Of a stretch of 64,000 nucleotides of DNA, positions 17,977 to 26,022 are shown in pieces; positions within the stretch are counted from its first letter, which is position 1, and each line of letters starts with the position of its first letter. The stretch is from Streptomyces halobius (lineage in GTDB: Bacteria > Actinomycetota > Actinomycetes > Streptomycetales > Streptomycetaceae), in contig NZ_CP086322.1 in the NCBI RefSeq assembly GCF_023277745.1, positions 4,898,001 to 4,962,000 on the forward strand. Reading direction: 5' to 3'. The translations under genes and the position numbers were made by a program. The notes under the pieces were generated by a model. The model worked only from the letters and a program-made list of their open reading frames with translations. It had not been told where the DNA came from and did no database searches.

Positions 17977-19902
17977 TCAATCCCCTGCCGAGACCAGCTC
18001 TTCTACGGAGTCGTGCCGTATGCGGTCGGACGGTATGCCGACACCCACCAATGCGTCCACGCCGCTGCGGATCAGTCCGGGCGGACCGGACAGGTATGCG
18101 TCGTACTCCCGCCACGGTCCGTATCGCCGTACCGCGTCCGGGAGTTGACCGCTTACGCAGTTCGTCCGGCCGGGGGCCGGTCCCGTGGCGACGACCGGGC
18201 GGACCGACAGCCAGGGGTGGTCGTGCTCCAGGCGCAGCATGGTGTCCAGATCGTAGAGATCGTGGTCGCTGCGCGCGCCGTAGAAGATCTCGACGGGTCG
18301 CCGGGCGCCGCGGTCCGCGACATCTTCGACCAAGGCCTTGATGGGCGCGATGCCGGTGCCGCCGCCCACGCACAGCAGGCCGTTGCTGGTGGTGTGGTCG
18401 ACGGTCATCGAGCCGCTGGGGGCGCCGAGGCGGATGACGTCACCGGGGCGGGCCCGGTGGACCATCGCGTTGGAGACCCAGCCGGCCGGAACCGCCTTGA
18501 TGTGGAACGAGAGCAGGCCGTCGGAGCGCGGCGCCGAGGCGAAGGAGTAGTGCCGCCAGACCAGCGGCCACCAGGGGGTTTCCAGGCTGGTGTACTGGCC
18601 GGCGAGGAAAGGGTAGGGCTGGTCGGGCCGCACCGTCACCACGGCGATGTCAGGCGTCCGCAGTTCGTGCGAGACGACCTCGGCCTGCCACCAGGCGGGG
18701 GCGACCGCTTCGTCCTCGGCCGCCGCGTCGATCATGATCTGCGAGATCGCGGTGTACGCGCGCACCCACGCGGCCTCGGTCTCCGCGTCCCAGCTGGACG
18801 TCGCATAGCGGGAGAGCGCGCCGAGCAGGCATTCACCGACCGCCGGGTAATGGTCGGGCTGCGTGCCGTATTTACGGTGTCCGCGGCCGAGATGCGAGAG
18901 GTACTCGGTGAGCACATCGGCGTCGTCGACGTGCTTGGCGGCGGTGAGCAGCGCCTTGAACAGCCGGTCACGCTGGGTGTCCATCGAAGCGGGGAACAGC
19001 GCCCGCAGATCGGGGTGCTGGACGAAGAGCAGCGCGTAGAAGTACGAGGTGACCTTGTCGGCGATGGGCTCGATTTCGGCCATGGTGCGACGGATGAGAA
19101 TCGCGTCGGGTGAGGCGGGAGTTGCGGCGGAGGCAGAGGCTTCGACGGCTTCCAGCGTGAGCTCTGCGGCCGAAGAACGCGGTGCGACGGCGGGCCGTTC
19201 CAGGGGCGTGAAGACGGAAGGGGCAGGGGGCGCTGAAGAGGTGGGAAACGCCGATGGGGCTGGGGCGGCGGGTGCGGTACCAGTGGCCGCGGTTCCGGTA
19301 GGGCCTCCTGTTGCGCGCGCCGGCTGATGTACGGGTTCGGGCTCGCACACGGGTTCCGTTTCGCGTACGGGTTCAGGGGCTGGTGCGGGCTCCGGCGCAC
19401 GGCCGGGGGCGCGGTCCCAGGGGAGCTCGGCTTCGCGGGACGGTGCGGCGGGTCCGGAGGGGGCGGCCTGCTCGGCGTACGAGGGGCCGCTGGGCGACGG
19501 CCGGGCAAACGCGGGGGCACCGGCCTGACGGCCCGTCTCACCCCGTGACTGCGGGTCCTGCCGAGGGGCCTGCCGCGGCTGCTCCCGCCGTGGCTCCAGG
19601 ACACGCTCGCGCTCGGCGGCGGTGCCTACCGGACGGATCGGATTGACCGGCCGACTGGGTATCCGTTCCCGGTCGTTCCGGTCATAGCGTTGATTCCCGG
19701 CTTTTTGAGGATTCCCATCCCTTTGCTGGTTCCCGTCATTCCGTTCGCCCTGGCCACCCTGGTCTTGCGGGCCGTCCTGGCCGTTCTGTCGCTCCTGCTG
19801 TTCCGCGGAGGACTTCTTCGACGGAGGAGTGAACCAGCCCCAAGCGCCACTGTTGCCGTCAGAAGAGCCGTTATCGGCCGACGTGGTGGTGGGAGCGTCC
19901 AT
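17977..19902 (-). CDS. Flavohaemoglobin-like globin and NAD(P)H reductase with long disordered N-terminus
   Basis: A 641-residue protein. Residues 1 to about 255 are a Gln/Arg- then Pro-rich, low-complexity lead. A globin domain follows (LIRRTMAEIEPIADKVTSYFYALLF to AISQIMIDAAA), with the probable haem-ligand His in LGRGHRKYG and the HYPAVGECLL helix. The reductase part has the FAD motif RHYSFASAP and the nucleotide-binding GGGTGIAPIKAL. The arrangement is that of nitric-oxide-detoxifying flavohaemoglobins, but activity is inferred. ATG 19902 has GAGG six bases upstream. It forms an operon with the PNPOx-type gene. Confidence 0.88.
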   Translation of the reverse strand: MDAPTTTSADNGSSDGNSGAWGWFTPPSKKSSAEQQERQNGQDGPQDQGGQGERNDGNQQRDGNPQKAGNQRYDRNDRERIPSRPVNPIRPVGTAAERERVLEPRREQPRQAPRQDPQSRGETGRQAGAPAFARPSPSGPSYAEQAAPSGPAAPSREAELPWDRAPGRAPEPAPAPEPVRETEPVCEPEPVHQPARATGGPTGTAATGTAPAAPAPSAFPTSSAPPAPSVFTPLERPAVAPRSSAAELTLEAVEASASAATPASPDAILIRRTMAEIEPIADKVTSYFYALLFVQHPDLRALFPASMDTQRDRLFKALLTAAKHVDDADVLTEYLSHLGRGHRKYGTQPDHYPAVGECLLGALSRYATSSWDAETEAAWVRAYTAISQIMIDAAAEDEAVAPAWWQAEVVSHELRTPDIAVVTVRPDQPYPFLAGQYTSLETPWWPLVWRHYSFASAPRSDGLLSFHIKAVPAGWVSNAMVHRARPGDVIRLGAPSGSMTVDHTTSNGLLCVGGGTGIAPIKALVEDVADRGARRPVEIFYGARSDHDLYDLDTMLRLEHDHPWLSVRPVVATGPAPGRTNCVSGQLPDAVRRYGPWREYDAYLSGPPGLIRSGVDALVGVGIPSDRIRHDSVEELVSAGD

Positions 19903-20348
19903 GGTCTGCCTCGCCTCGAACGTCTTCGGTCGTCTTCACAGTTCCGCAGATCGGAACTGCCCGGAATTCCCCTTGTCCGCCCCGGAATTCTTAATCGACT
20001 CAAGATACTCCGGCAACCCGCCCAAAGCGGACACAACTCACGCTTCTGCGGTAACGGGAGCAGATGCCGACTCAAGAGACTGCCACCCCCCGCGTATCGC
20101 AATGGACAAAGTGCCGGAAGTCCGGGTGTCGCGGGCCGCTTCGCCGCTAGGCTGACAGGTTTTGACGCCTCTCGCGGGCCCGCGGAAACCCTCACCCCGC
20201 CGAACCGGACTCGACCTTACCGGGAGTAGTTGAATCCACAAGCCCTGATCCCGGAACACTCCGTGCGGTCCCTGTGATATCCGGGATCCTCCCCGCAGAG
20301 CGGATTTTCCGCACAGAGAGCGGGCGAATCCGCCGTGGAAAGCTTTAA
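19903..20348. other. Intergenic region upstream of the globin-reductase gene
   Basis: About 445 bp without a gene. It should carry the globin-reductase promoter. GGAATTC appears twice near 19960-19990. A hairpin GCGGATT / AATCCGC (20300-20333) lies 15 bp beyond the HAD gene stop and probably terminates it. Confidence 0.45.
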
Positions 20349-20984
20349 TTACTCGCCGGTACGCACCAGTTCGTAAGCCTCGCGCAGATCACGCCCCGCA
20401 TACGCATATGAGGCCAGATCACTGACATGGTGATCCGCATTCACGGCGATCGATGCCGGAACGGCCCCGAACAAATCGACGTCTGACATGGAGTCGCCGT
20501 ACGCGACGCAATCGTCGCGGGTCAGCCCGAACTCCGCACACAGTTCGTCGGCGATACGTACCTTCGCCGACGACGAAAGGATGCCGGCCGGCTCCACCGG
20601 CTCACGGATCGGCACCGAGGGCCAGCGCGAACCGCGCGCGGCATCGGCGCCCCACCCCAGCAACCGTTCGACGAAGAAGCCCGGCGACAGCGAAATCACC
20701 GCGCACCGTTCGCCCCGCGCACGAATGTCCCCCCAAACCTCCTGAATCCCGGCCAGCCACGGCGCACTCTCGAAGGCCGCCGCCACCTGCGCCTCCGTCA
20801 GCTCGGCGGCCCAGAGGTCGCATGCCAGCTGCGCGAACCGCGGAGGCGTCAGCTCCCCCGCCGCGAACGCGCGCTCCAGCTCGGCGATCTCCCGGTCCAG
20901 ACCGAGCTGTCGGGAGATCTCTATAGCGGCGGCGGACCCGTAGAGCAGGGTCCCGTCCATATCGAAGAGATGCAGCTTGCCCAT
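20349..20984 (-). CDS. HAD-superfamily hydrolase (SerB-like)
   Basis: A 211-residue phosphatase-type HAD protein. Motif I is LHLFDMDGTLL (first Asp the nucleophile), motif II is AVISLSPGFF, a lysine follows in SSSAKVRIADEL, and motif IV is VAYGDSMSDVDLF. The cap is a four-helix type like phosphoserine phosphatase. Substrate is not known. The ATG at 20984 gives a normal family start; an upstream extension is Arg/Pro-rich and unlikely. Confidence 0.88.
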   Translation of the reverse strand: MGKLHLFDMDGTLLYGSAAAIEISRQLGLDREIAELERAFAAGELTPPRFAQLACDLWAAELTEAQVAAAFESAPWLAGIQEVWGDIRARGERCAVISLSPGFFVERLLGWGADAARGSRWPSVPIREPVEPAGILSSSAKVRIADELCAEFGLTRDDCVAYGDSMSDVDLFGAVPASIAVNADHHVSDLASYAYAGRDLREAYELVRTGE

Positions 20985-21197
20985 GGGCCGGAGCCTAGGC
21001 GGTGCCGTCGAACTCCTGTCGTCCGCCTGCGGGACGGGGCGCACACGACCTCGGTGCGGGCGGGGCAGCGAGTGGCGTGGCGAGGACGGTGGGGCGGGTG
21101 TCGCCACCGGCGGCCGCGGCCGTACTCAACCCCATGTACGCGCGGATACTCCCGCCGTCAGATGTACCGCGCGGCCCTGCCCGGCACCGTGGATGCC

Positions 21198-21746
21198 ATG
21201 CCACAGCTCAGCCGCCCCACACGCCGGGCCATCCTCGTCATCCATGTCGCCGTGTCCGTCGGCTGGCTCGGGCTCACCCTCGGGCTGCTGACCCTCAGCA
21301 TCACCGGCTACACCGCCGGATCTCCGGAAATGGCAGCGGTCGCCTACCGCGCGATGAAGATCTTCGGCGACTGGCTGGTCCTCCCCGTCGCCCTGGTCGC
21401 GCTGTTCAGCGGGCTGGTGCTGTCCCTGGGCACTTCCTGGGGCCTGGCCAGGCACCGCTGGATCTACATCAAGTTCTGGCTGACCGTCGTCACCGTGTTG
21501 CTGTCGGTCTTCTCGCTCCGGCCGGGCATCAACCACCTCGCCGCCGAGGCCGCCGCGGGCAACCCGGCCCCCGACCTCAACCTCGTCGTCGCCCCCTCGG
21601 TCGCCACGGCCACCTACCTCTTCATCACCGCCATCTCCGTTCTCAAGCCCTGGGGACTGACCAAACGCGGCAGCCGGCTACGCGAGGCACAGTCGGCCCA
21701 GGCCCGCGCAATCCGGAGACGGAGCAGGGTCGGGAGCGTTGGCTGA
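21198..21746 (+). CDS. Four-helix integral membrane protein
   Basis: A 182-residue protein with four hydrophobic segments (ILVIHVAVSVGWLGLTLGLLTLSI, WLVLPVALVALFSGLVLSLG, WIYIKFWLTVVTVLLSVFSL, VATATYLFITAISVLKPWGL) and a basic tail. It resembles DUF2269-like actinobacterial membrane proteins. A His in the first helix and His/Arg near the third could bind haem, but this is speculative. The start at ATG 21198 is chosen for the position of the first helix. Confidence 0.75.
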   Translation: MPQLSRPTRRAILVIHVAVSVGWLGLTLGLLTLSITGYTAGSPEMAAVAYRAMKIFGDWLVLPVALVALFSGLVLSLGTSWGLARHRWIYIKFWLTVVTVLLSVFSLRPGINHLAAEAAAGNPAPDLNLVVAPSVATATYLFITAISVLKPWGLTKRGSRLREAQSAQARAIRRRSRVGSVG

Positions 21747-21885
21747 GGCGTGTCCGATGGGTCAGGCCGGCAGGACCGCGGCGGCTGTAGCCGCCCAGGA
21801 CGTCCGCGGCCCGACGGCGTCCGCGCGACTCGGCCATCCGTCGACGCCCCCGGGCACGCGGCGAGCGCCGGTCGCAGCCCCGTCG

Positions 21886-22002
21886 TCAGACGAGTTCCGC
21901 CTCCGCTATCGCCGCGGTGACGATGCGGTGGTCCTGCTCCGGGGCTCCGCCACCGAAGCCGATCGCGCCGGTCAGTCGGCCGTCCCGATGGAGCGGCGTG
22001 GT
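21886..22002 (-). pseudogene. 3' remnant of a GlcG/HbpS-type haem-binding protein gene
   Basis: On the reverse strand the frame reads PLHRDGRLTGAIGFGGGAPE, then QDHRIVTAAIAEAELV and a stop. This is the conserved C-terminal block of the GlcG/HbpS family (VDGRLVGAIGVGGGTPEQD-type). An in-frame TAG lies just upstream and there is no body. Together with its 380-bp gap (21747-22124) this marks a deletion scar. Confidence 0.72.
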
Positions 22003-22124
22003 CTAGGGGCGGTTCGCTGGTTCTGGGGTGGCTTGATGGCACGGTGACGCAGGTGACGCCGTGCACGTGATGCGGCTGATCGCTCCGTAGTGCGGGGCTC
22101 GGCCGCCCCGCACGGGGGCAGACC

Positions 22125-23345
22125 TCAGCTCTGCGTCGCCGGTATGGGTTCGTCGACCCTCGCGGTGGGGCCGCCTGCTGCCACCACCTGGCCACGCCCT
22201 CCGGAACGCCGCTCCAGAACGGAGGCCAGGACGGCCACACCGAGCGCCGCCACGGTCATCAGCGCACCGACCCAGTTGGGCGCGGTGAAGCCGAGCCCGG
22301 CCGAGATGACGATTCCGCCGAGCCAAGCGGCCAGTGCGTTGCCGAAGTTGAAGGCCGCGATATTGCCCGCCGAGGCGAGGGTGGGCGCCGAGGCGGCCTG
22401 GTCCATCACCCGCTTCTGGAGCGGCGGCACGGTCGCGAAGCCGAAGAAGCCGATGAGCACGATGGTGATGGTCGCCGCGGTCTTGTTGTGCGCGGTGAAG
22501 GTGAACGCGGCGAGGACGAACGCCAGTCCGGTCAGCGACACATAGAGCATCGGCATCATGGCGCGGTCGGTGAAACGGCCGGAGATCAGGTTTCCGCCGA
22601 CCATGCCGAGCCCGAACACGGCCGTCAGCCAGATGACGGACGACGGGGCGAAGCCGGTGACCTCGGTCGTCATCGAGGCGAGGTAGGTGACGGCCGCGAA
22701 CACGCCGCCGAAGCCGAGGATCGTCATCAGCATCGCGAGGCCGACCTGTGGGTTGCGGAAGACCGCGAGCTCGCTGCCTATGGGAGCGGCGGCCTTCGCC
22801 CGCTGCGCGGGGACGAGCTTGACGACGCCCAGCAGGGCGATCACGCCGAGCGCGACGATCGCATAGAAGGTCGTGCGCCATCCGAACTGCTGTCCGAGCA
22901 TGGTGCCGGTCGGTACGCCGACGACATTGGCGACGGTCAGACCACTGAACATCAGCGAGATGGCGGTGGCCCGCTTCTGCGGCGCGACGAGATCGGCGGC
23001 CACCAGGGCGCCGATGCCGAAGAACGCGCCGTGCGTGAATGCGGCGACGATCCGGCCGGCCAGCAGGACTTCGAAGTCGGGCGCCAGCCCCGTGAGCAGG
23101 TTGCCCACGATGAACAGGCCCATCAGCAGCGTCAGCATCTGCTTGCGGGTGAACCGCGTGCCGAGCGCGGTCATCAGCGGCGCTCCGACGACCACACCCA
23201 GGGCGTAGAGAGTCGTCGCGTAACCGGCGAGCGGGATGGAGACATCGAAGTCGGCCGCCATGTCGGGCAACAGGCCCATGACCGCGAACTCGGTCGTTCC
23301 GATCCCGAAGGCGCCAATGGCGAGCGCCAGGAGTGCCAGAGGCAT
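22125..23345 (-). CDS. MFS transporter (arabinose-efflux/AraJ type)
   Basis: A 406-residue, 12-helix drug:H+ antiporter-type carrier starting MPLALLALAIGAFGIGTTEF, with LLPDMAADFDVSIPLAG and AGRIVAAFTHGAFFGIGALVAADL typical of the DHA1 AraJ/YdhP group. ATG 23345 follows AAGGGA at good spacing. It is divergent from a MarR regulator across 131 bp, the classic arrangement for a repressed efflux pump. Substrate unknown. Confidence 0.92.
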   Translation of the reverse strand: MPLALLALAIGAFGIGTTEFAVMGLLPDMAADFDVSIPLAGYATTLYALGVVVGAPLMTALGTRFTRKQMLTLLMGLFIVGNLLTGLAPDFEVLLAGRIVAAFTHGAFFGIGALVAADLVAPQKRATAISLMFSGLTVANVVGVPTGTMLGQQFGWRTTFYAIVALGVIALLGVVKLVPAQRAKAAAPIGSELAVFRNPQVGLAMLMTILGFGGVFAAVTYLASMTTEVTGFAPSSVIWLTAVFGLGMVGGNLISGRFTDRAMMPMLYVSLTGLAFVLAAFTFTAHNKTAATITIVLIGFFGFATVPPLQKRVMDQAASAPTLASAGNIAAFNFGNALAAWLGGIVISAGLGFTAPNWVGALMTVAALGVAVLASVLERRSGGRGQVVAAGGPTARVDEPIPATQS

Positions 23346-23369
23346 GACGGATCCCTTCACATGATTACG

Positions 23370-23420
23370 TCCGTTGCAACACGCGTCCACAATAATTGCA
23401 GACGCTTTTAATTGCAAGCG
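23370..23420. promoter_or_regulatory. Candidate MarR operator in the MFS/MarR divergon
   Basis: AATTGCA is repeated at 23394-23400 and 23410-23416 (16-bp phasing), with a TTGCAA near 23374, all in an AT-rich patch between the divergent starts. Confidence 0.45.
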
Positions 23421-23476
23421 CTGGCTATTTCGAATGTGTCCTATCCTGGTTCGTACGACCCATGAGGAGGTCTTCG

Positions 23477-24040
23477 ATGACGCCGCAGAAGCACGAGACG
23501 CCGCAGGTGGCAGCCGCGACTGCCGCCCAGGCAAGGCTTGACATCAAGGCGGATCCCGGCTTCATGGCGGAGCCGGGCTGCCCGCCGTCGCGGTCGGCGC
23601 CCGCCCGGGGGCTCGCCCAGGGCTGGTGCGCGCTCTCCGCCCTGCACGGCCGGATCGAGTCACACATCGAGCGCGCGCTGCAGGCCGGGCACGGCCTCAG
23701 CGTCCGCGAATTCTCCGTCCTCAATGTGCTCAGCGAGCAGCACGACGGTCCCGGCGGCCATCTGCGGATGCACCAGGTCGCGGACTCGGTCGTCCTCAGC
23801 CAGAGCGCCACCACGCGCCTGGTCACCCGCCTTGAGGAGCGCGGCCTGCTCTCGCGCTACCTGTGCCCCGACGACCGGCGCGGCATCTACACCGATGTCA
23901 CGCCCGACGGGCTGACCCTTCTCGAAGAGGCGCGTCCCACCCATGACACCGCGTTGCGCGAGGCGCTCCAGGACGCCGCGAAACGCCCCGAGCTGGCGCC
24001 GCTGGTGACCGCCGTCGAGACGCTCGTGCCCTCGACGTAA
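23477..24040 (+). CDS. MarR-family transcriptional regulator
   Basis: A 187-residue winged-helix protein: GHGLSVREFSVLNVLSEQ, LRMHQVADSVVLSQSATTRLVTRLEERGLLSRYLCPDDRRGIYTDVT (recognition helix and wing). The first 50 residues are an extension not found in all members. RBS GGAGG is six bases from the ATG. It most likely represses the divergent MFS gene and itself. Confidence 0.9.
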   Translation: MTPQKHETPQVAAATAAQARLDIKADPGFMAEPGCPPSRSAPARGLAQGWCALSALHGRIESHIERALQAGHGLSVREFSVLNVLSEQHDGPGGHLRMHQVADSVVLSQSATTRLVTRLEERGLLSRYLCPDDRRGIYTDVTPDGLTLLEEARPTHDTALREALQDAAKRPELAPLVTAVETLVPST

Positions 24041-24069
24041 CGCGGCCATACGGGAGCAGGCGTTCGAAC

Positions 24070-24130
24070 CTGGGGGCGTAGGGCCTGCCGGCCCGTTGGA
24101 TCCACCGGTGTACGGGCCTACGCTCCCGCC
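24070..24130 (+). terminator. Long hairpin after the MarR gene
   Basis: GGGGGCGTAGG pairs with CCTACGCTCCC across about 40 bases (24075-24127, one bulge), between MarR and the GNAT start. Confidence 0.4.
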
Positions 24131-24154
24131 CGGCAGCCGCATAGGGTCGCGCCC

Positions 24155-24607
24155 ATGAGCGACATCGAAATACGCCGCGCCACCGGGGACGACCTGCCCG
24201 CCATCGTCGCGATGCTGGCCGACGACCTGCTGGGCGCCACCCGCGAATCGCCGGACGACCTGACCCCGTACCGCGCCGCGTACGAGGCCATCGCCGCCGA
24301 TCCGCAGCAGCATCTGATCGTCGCGGTCCGCGCGGGACGTACGGTCGGCACCCTGCAGCTCACGGTCATCCCCGGGCTCTCGCGGCGTGGCGCCACCCGC
24401 TCGATCATCGAGGGCGTCCGGGTCCACACCGACGAGCGGGGCAGCGGCCTGGGCACCCAGCTCATCGCATGGGCGGTCGCCGAATCCCGCGCACTCGGCT
24501 GCCAGTTGGTACAGCTGACCTCCGACGCGACCCGTATCGACGCGCACCGTTTCTATGAGCGCCTCGGTTTCGCGGCCTCCCACCTGGGCTTCAAGCTCCA
24601 GCTCTGA
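24155..24607 (+). CDS. GNAT family N-acetyltransferase
   Basis: A 150-residue single GNAT domain: IEIRRATGDDLPAIVAML start, GTLQLTVIPGLSRRG strand, the acetyl-CoA loop VHTDERGSGLGTQLIAWAV and the closing DAHRFYERLGF. The acceptor is unknown. It converges on the TetR gene with ten bases between stops. Confidence 0.9.
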   Translation: MSDIEIRRATGDDLPAIVAMLADDLLGATRESPDDLTPYRAAYEAIAADPQQHLIVAVRAGRTVGTLQLTVIPGLSRRGATRSIIEGVRVHTDERGSGLGTQLIAWAVAESRALGCQLVQLTSDATRIDAHRFYERLGFAASHLGFKLQL

Positions 24608-24617
24608 CGCCCCCGGC

Positions 24618-25379
24618 TCAGCGACCGGTCCCCGGCCCCCCGCTGCGCGCACGCCCCCGTGACCGTGCCCGGTACGCCTTCTGCCGGCAGGCCCCACCGC
24701 AGTACCGCGCGGGCCGGCCGGTAGCGGCAGGCACAACCGACCCGCCGCACATTTCACATCGCGTTTCGTTACGATCCGCCGCTCCGCCCGGAAGTTTCGT
24801 TACGGTCCGGTTCGGCCGAAGCCCCTCGCACATCAACGCCGTCATCCGACCCGGCGCCCCCGCCGCATCCGCCCGGCGCCGCTCCAGCGACATACAGCCG
24901 ACCAGCAACGCCTGGACATCGTCGAGGGCGACGTCCTTCCTTACCGCGCCCACCGCTTGAGCCCGTGCGAGCAGGACGCCCAGCGCCTCTCCGAAGTCCC
25001 TCTCGGGTCCCGGCTGCGCCTCGCCACCCGATACGCCGGCCGCCTCCAGCGCATCGCACAGTCCCTTGTCGCGAGCGGCCAGCCGGACCACCGACGCCAG
25101 GAAGCGGAAGAACACCCCACCCGGGTCCTCGGCATCGGCCAAGTCCGTTGCGGTATCGGTGAAGAGCCGGACCCGATCCACGACCGATGCCCTGAACAGG
25201 GCTTTCTTGGAAGGGAAATGGCGATACACGGTCCCGGCGCCGACTCCCGCGCGCCGCGCGATCTCACCGAGCGGAGCCCCCAACCCCTGTTCCTCAAAGG
25301 CAGATCGAGCCGCCTGAAGCACCAGTGCCCGGTTGCGCCGCGCATCCGCACGCGAGGGAACAGCCCGGCCGTCCGACAC
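24618..25379 (-). CDS. TetR-family regulator with C-terminal cysteine-rich finger
   Basis: A 253-residue protein. The TetR helix-turn-helix is LGEIARRAGVGAGTVYRHFPSKKALFRA. After the ligand-binding domain comes a distinct tail, RNETRCEMCGGSVVPAATGR..ARYCGGACRQKAYRAR, in which CxxC and CxxxC pairs look like a small zinc finger. The tail is followed by a basic RSRGRARSG end. GTG 25379 has GGGAGG about seven bases upstream. Target unknown. Confidence 0.87.
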   Translation of the reverse strand: MSDGRAVPSRADARRNRALVLQAARSAFEEQGLGAPLGEIARRAGVGAGTVYRHFPSKKALFRASVVDRVRLFTDTATDLADAEDPGGVFFRFLASVVRLAARDKGLCDALEAAGVSGGEAQPGPERDFGEALGVLLARAQAVGAVRKDVALDDVQALLVGCMSLERRRADAAGAPGRMTALMCEGLRPNRTVTKLPGGAADRNETRCEMCGGSVVPAATGRPARYCGGACRQKAYRARSRGRARSGGPGTGR

Positions 25380-25482
25380 CTGCAAGCCTCCCGAAACCCA
25401 CCGTCGCCACCGCGGAAATCGGCCCGAAAATAACCGGGCCGCTCATTCCGATTCTACGGGAAGCATGAAACATGAGTGCGGA

Positions 25483-25590
25483 TAGCCACGACCGGCCGAT
25501 CCGGCACAGCGAATAGCCACGACCGGCCGATCCGGCACAGCGAGTAGCCACGACTGGTCGATCCGGCCTACCGGATGACCACGACCGACC
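25483..25590. repeat. 31-bp tandem repeat, about three copies
   Basis: Units beginning TAGCCACGACCGGCCGATCC start at 25483, 25514 and 25545. The first two differ at one base; the third diverges after about 22 bases, and a decayed fourth (GACCACGACCGACCGAT) follows. Confidence 0.85.
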
Positions 25591-25858
25591 GATAGAGCTC
25601 ATCCGACCCATCCGGCCCATCCGGCCGCCGGTCGCAATGCCCTGACAGCGGAACGGTTCCGTCGAGCAGTCGCGAACCCTGGCGACGTGACCCCACGGTC
25701 ACCCGTATCGCCGCGCCCCTCCCCAACCGCATTCACTTCACAGCACCCAAGTGGTCTACAAAGTAAGGAACTTGGAGATCAACAGGAAGAGCGCATACCG
25801 TCCCGCTCAGCCTCGTTCCGCACCCACCGTCGACAACCCAGCGCCCACCATCCGGACC

Positions 25859-25872
25859 GTTTCACGTGAAAC
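25859..25872. other. parS site 4 (perfect)
   Basis: GTTTCACGTGAAAC, intergenic, 25 bp from site 5. Confidence 0.93.
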
Positions 25873-25883
25873 ATCACCTCGTC

Positions 25884-25897
25884 GTTTCACGTGAAAC
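25884..25897. other. parS site 5 (perfect)
   Basis: GTTTCACGTGAAAC, intergenic. Confidence 0.93.
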
Positions 25898-25959
25898 AAC
25901 GCCCGGCCTACGCGCCATGAGGCCGCCTAGCCCTCTCCAGGTCAGGACGCCAGCGCAAA

Positions 25960-25999
25960 GGGGTGGGGTCATGTTTTACGTGAAACATGACCCCACCCC
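25960..25999. terminator. 40-bp palindrome with degenerate parS (site 6) at its centre
   Basis: Arms of 17 bp (25960-25976 and 25983-25999, GGGGTGGGGTCATGTTT type) enclose a six-base centre. The core GTTTTACGTGAAAC (25973-25986) is parS with one change. It lies 24 bp past the aminotransferase stop and so probably ends that transcript. Confidence 0.75.
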
Positions 26000-26022
26000 G
26001 CGGCCTACGCAGGCAACGCCAC

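Larger units (their letters stand above)
25380..26022. other. Gene-free 640-bp region with tandem repeats and three parS copies
   Basis: No convincing gene. It holds the 31-bp tandem repeat (25483-25575), an AT-rich patch near 25750-25790 (CTACAAAGTAAGGAACTTGG), two perfect parS sites and one degenerate parS within a 40-bp palindrome. The frame on the minus strand through the repeat is only a translation of the repeat. Confidence 0.6.

Noticed and set aside
24060..24100. tRNA T-arm-like GTTCGAACC sequence
   Set aside because: No acceptor, D or anticodon arms can be formed around it. It is part of an inverted-repeat region after the MarR gene.
25294..25620. Minus-strand 108-codon frame (MGRMGRMSSIGRSW start)
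   Set aside because: It is only the translation of the 31-bp tandem repeat and the TetR gene start, with no family resemblance.
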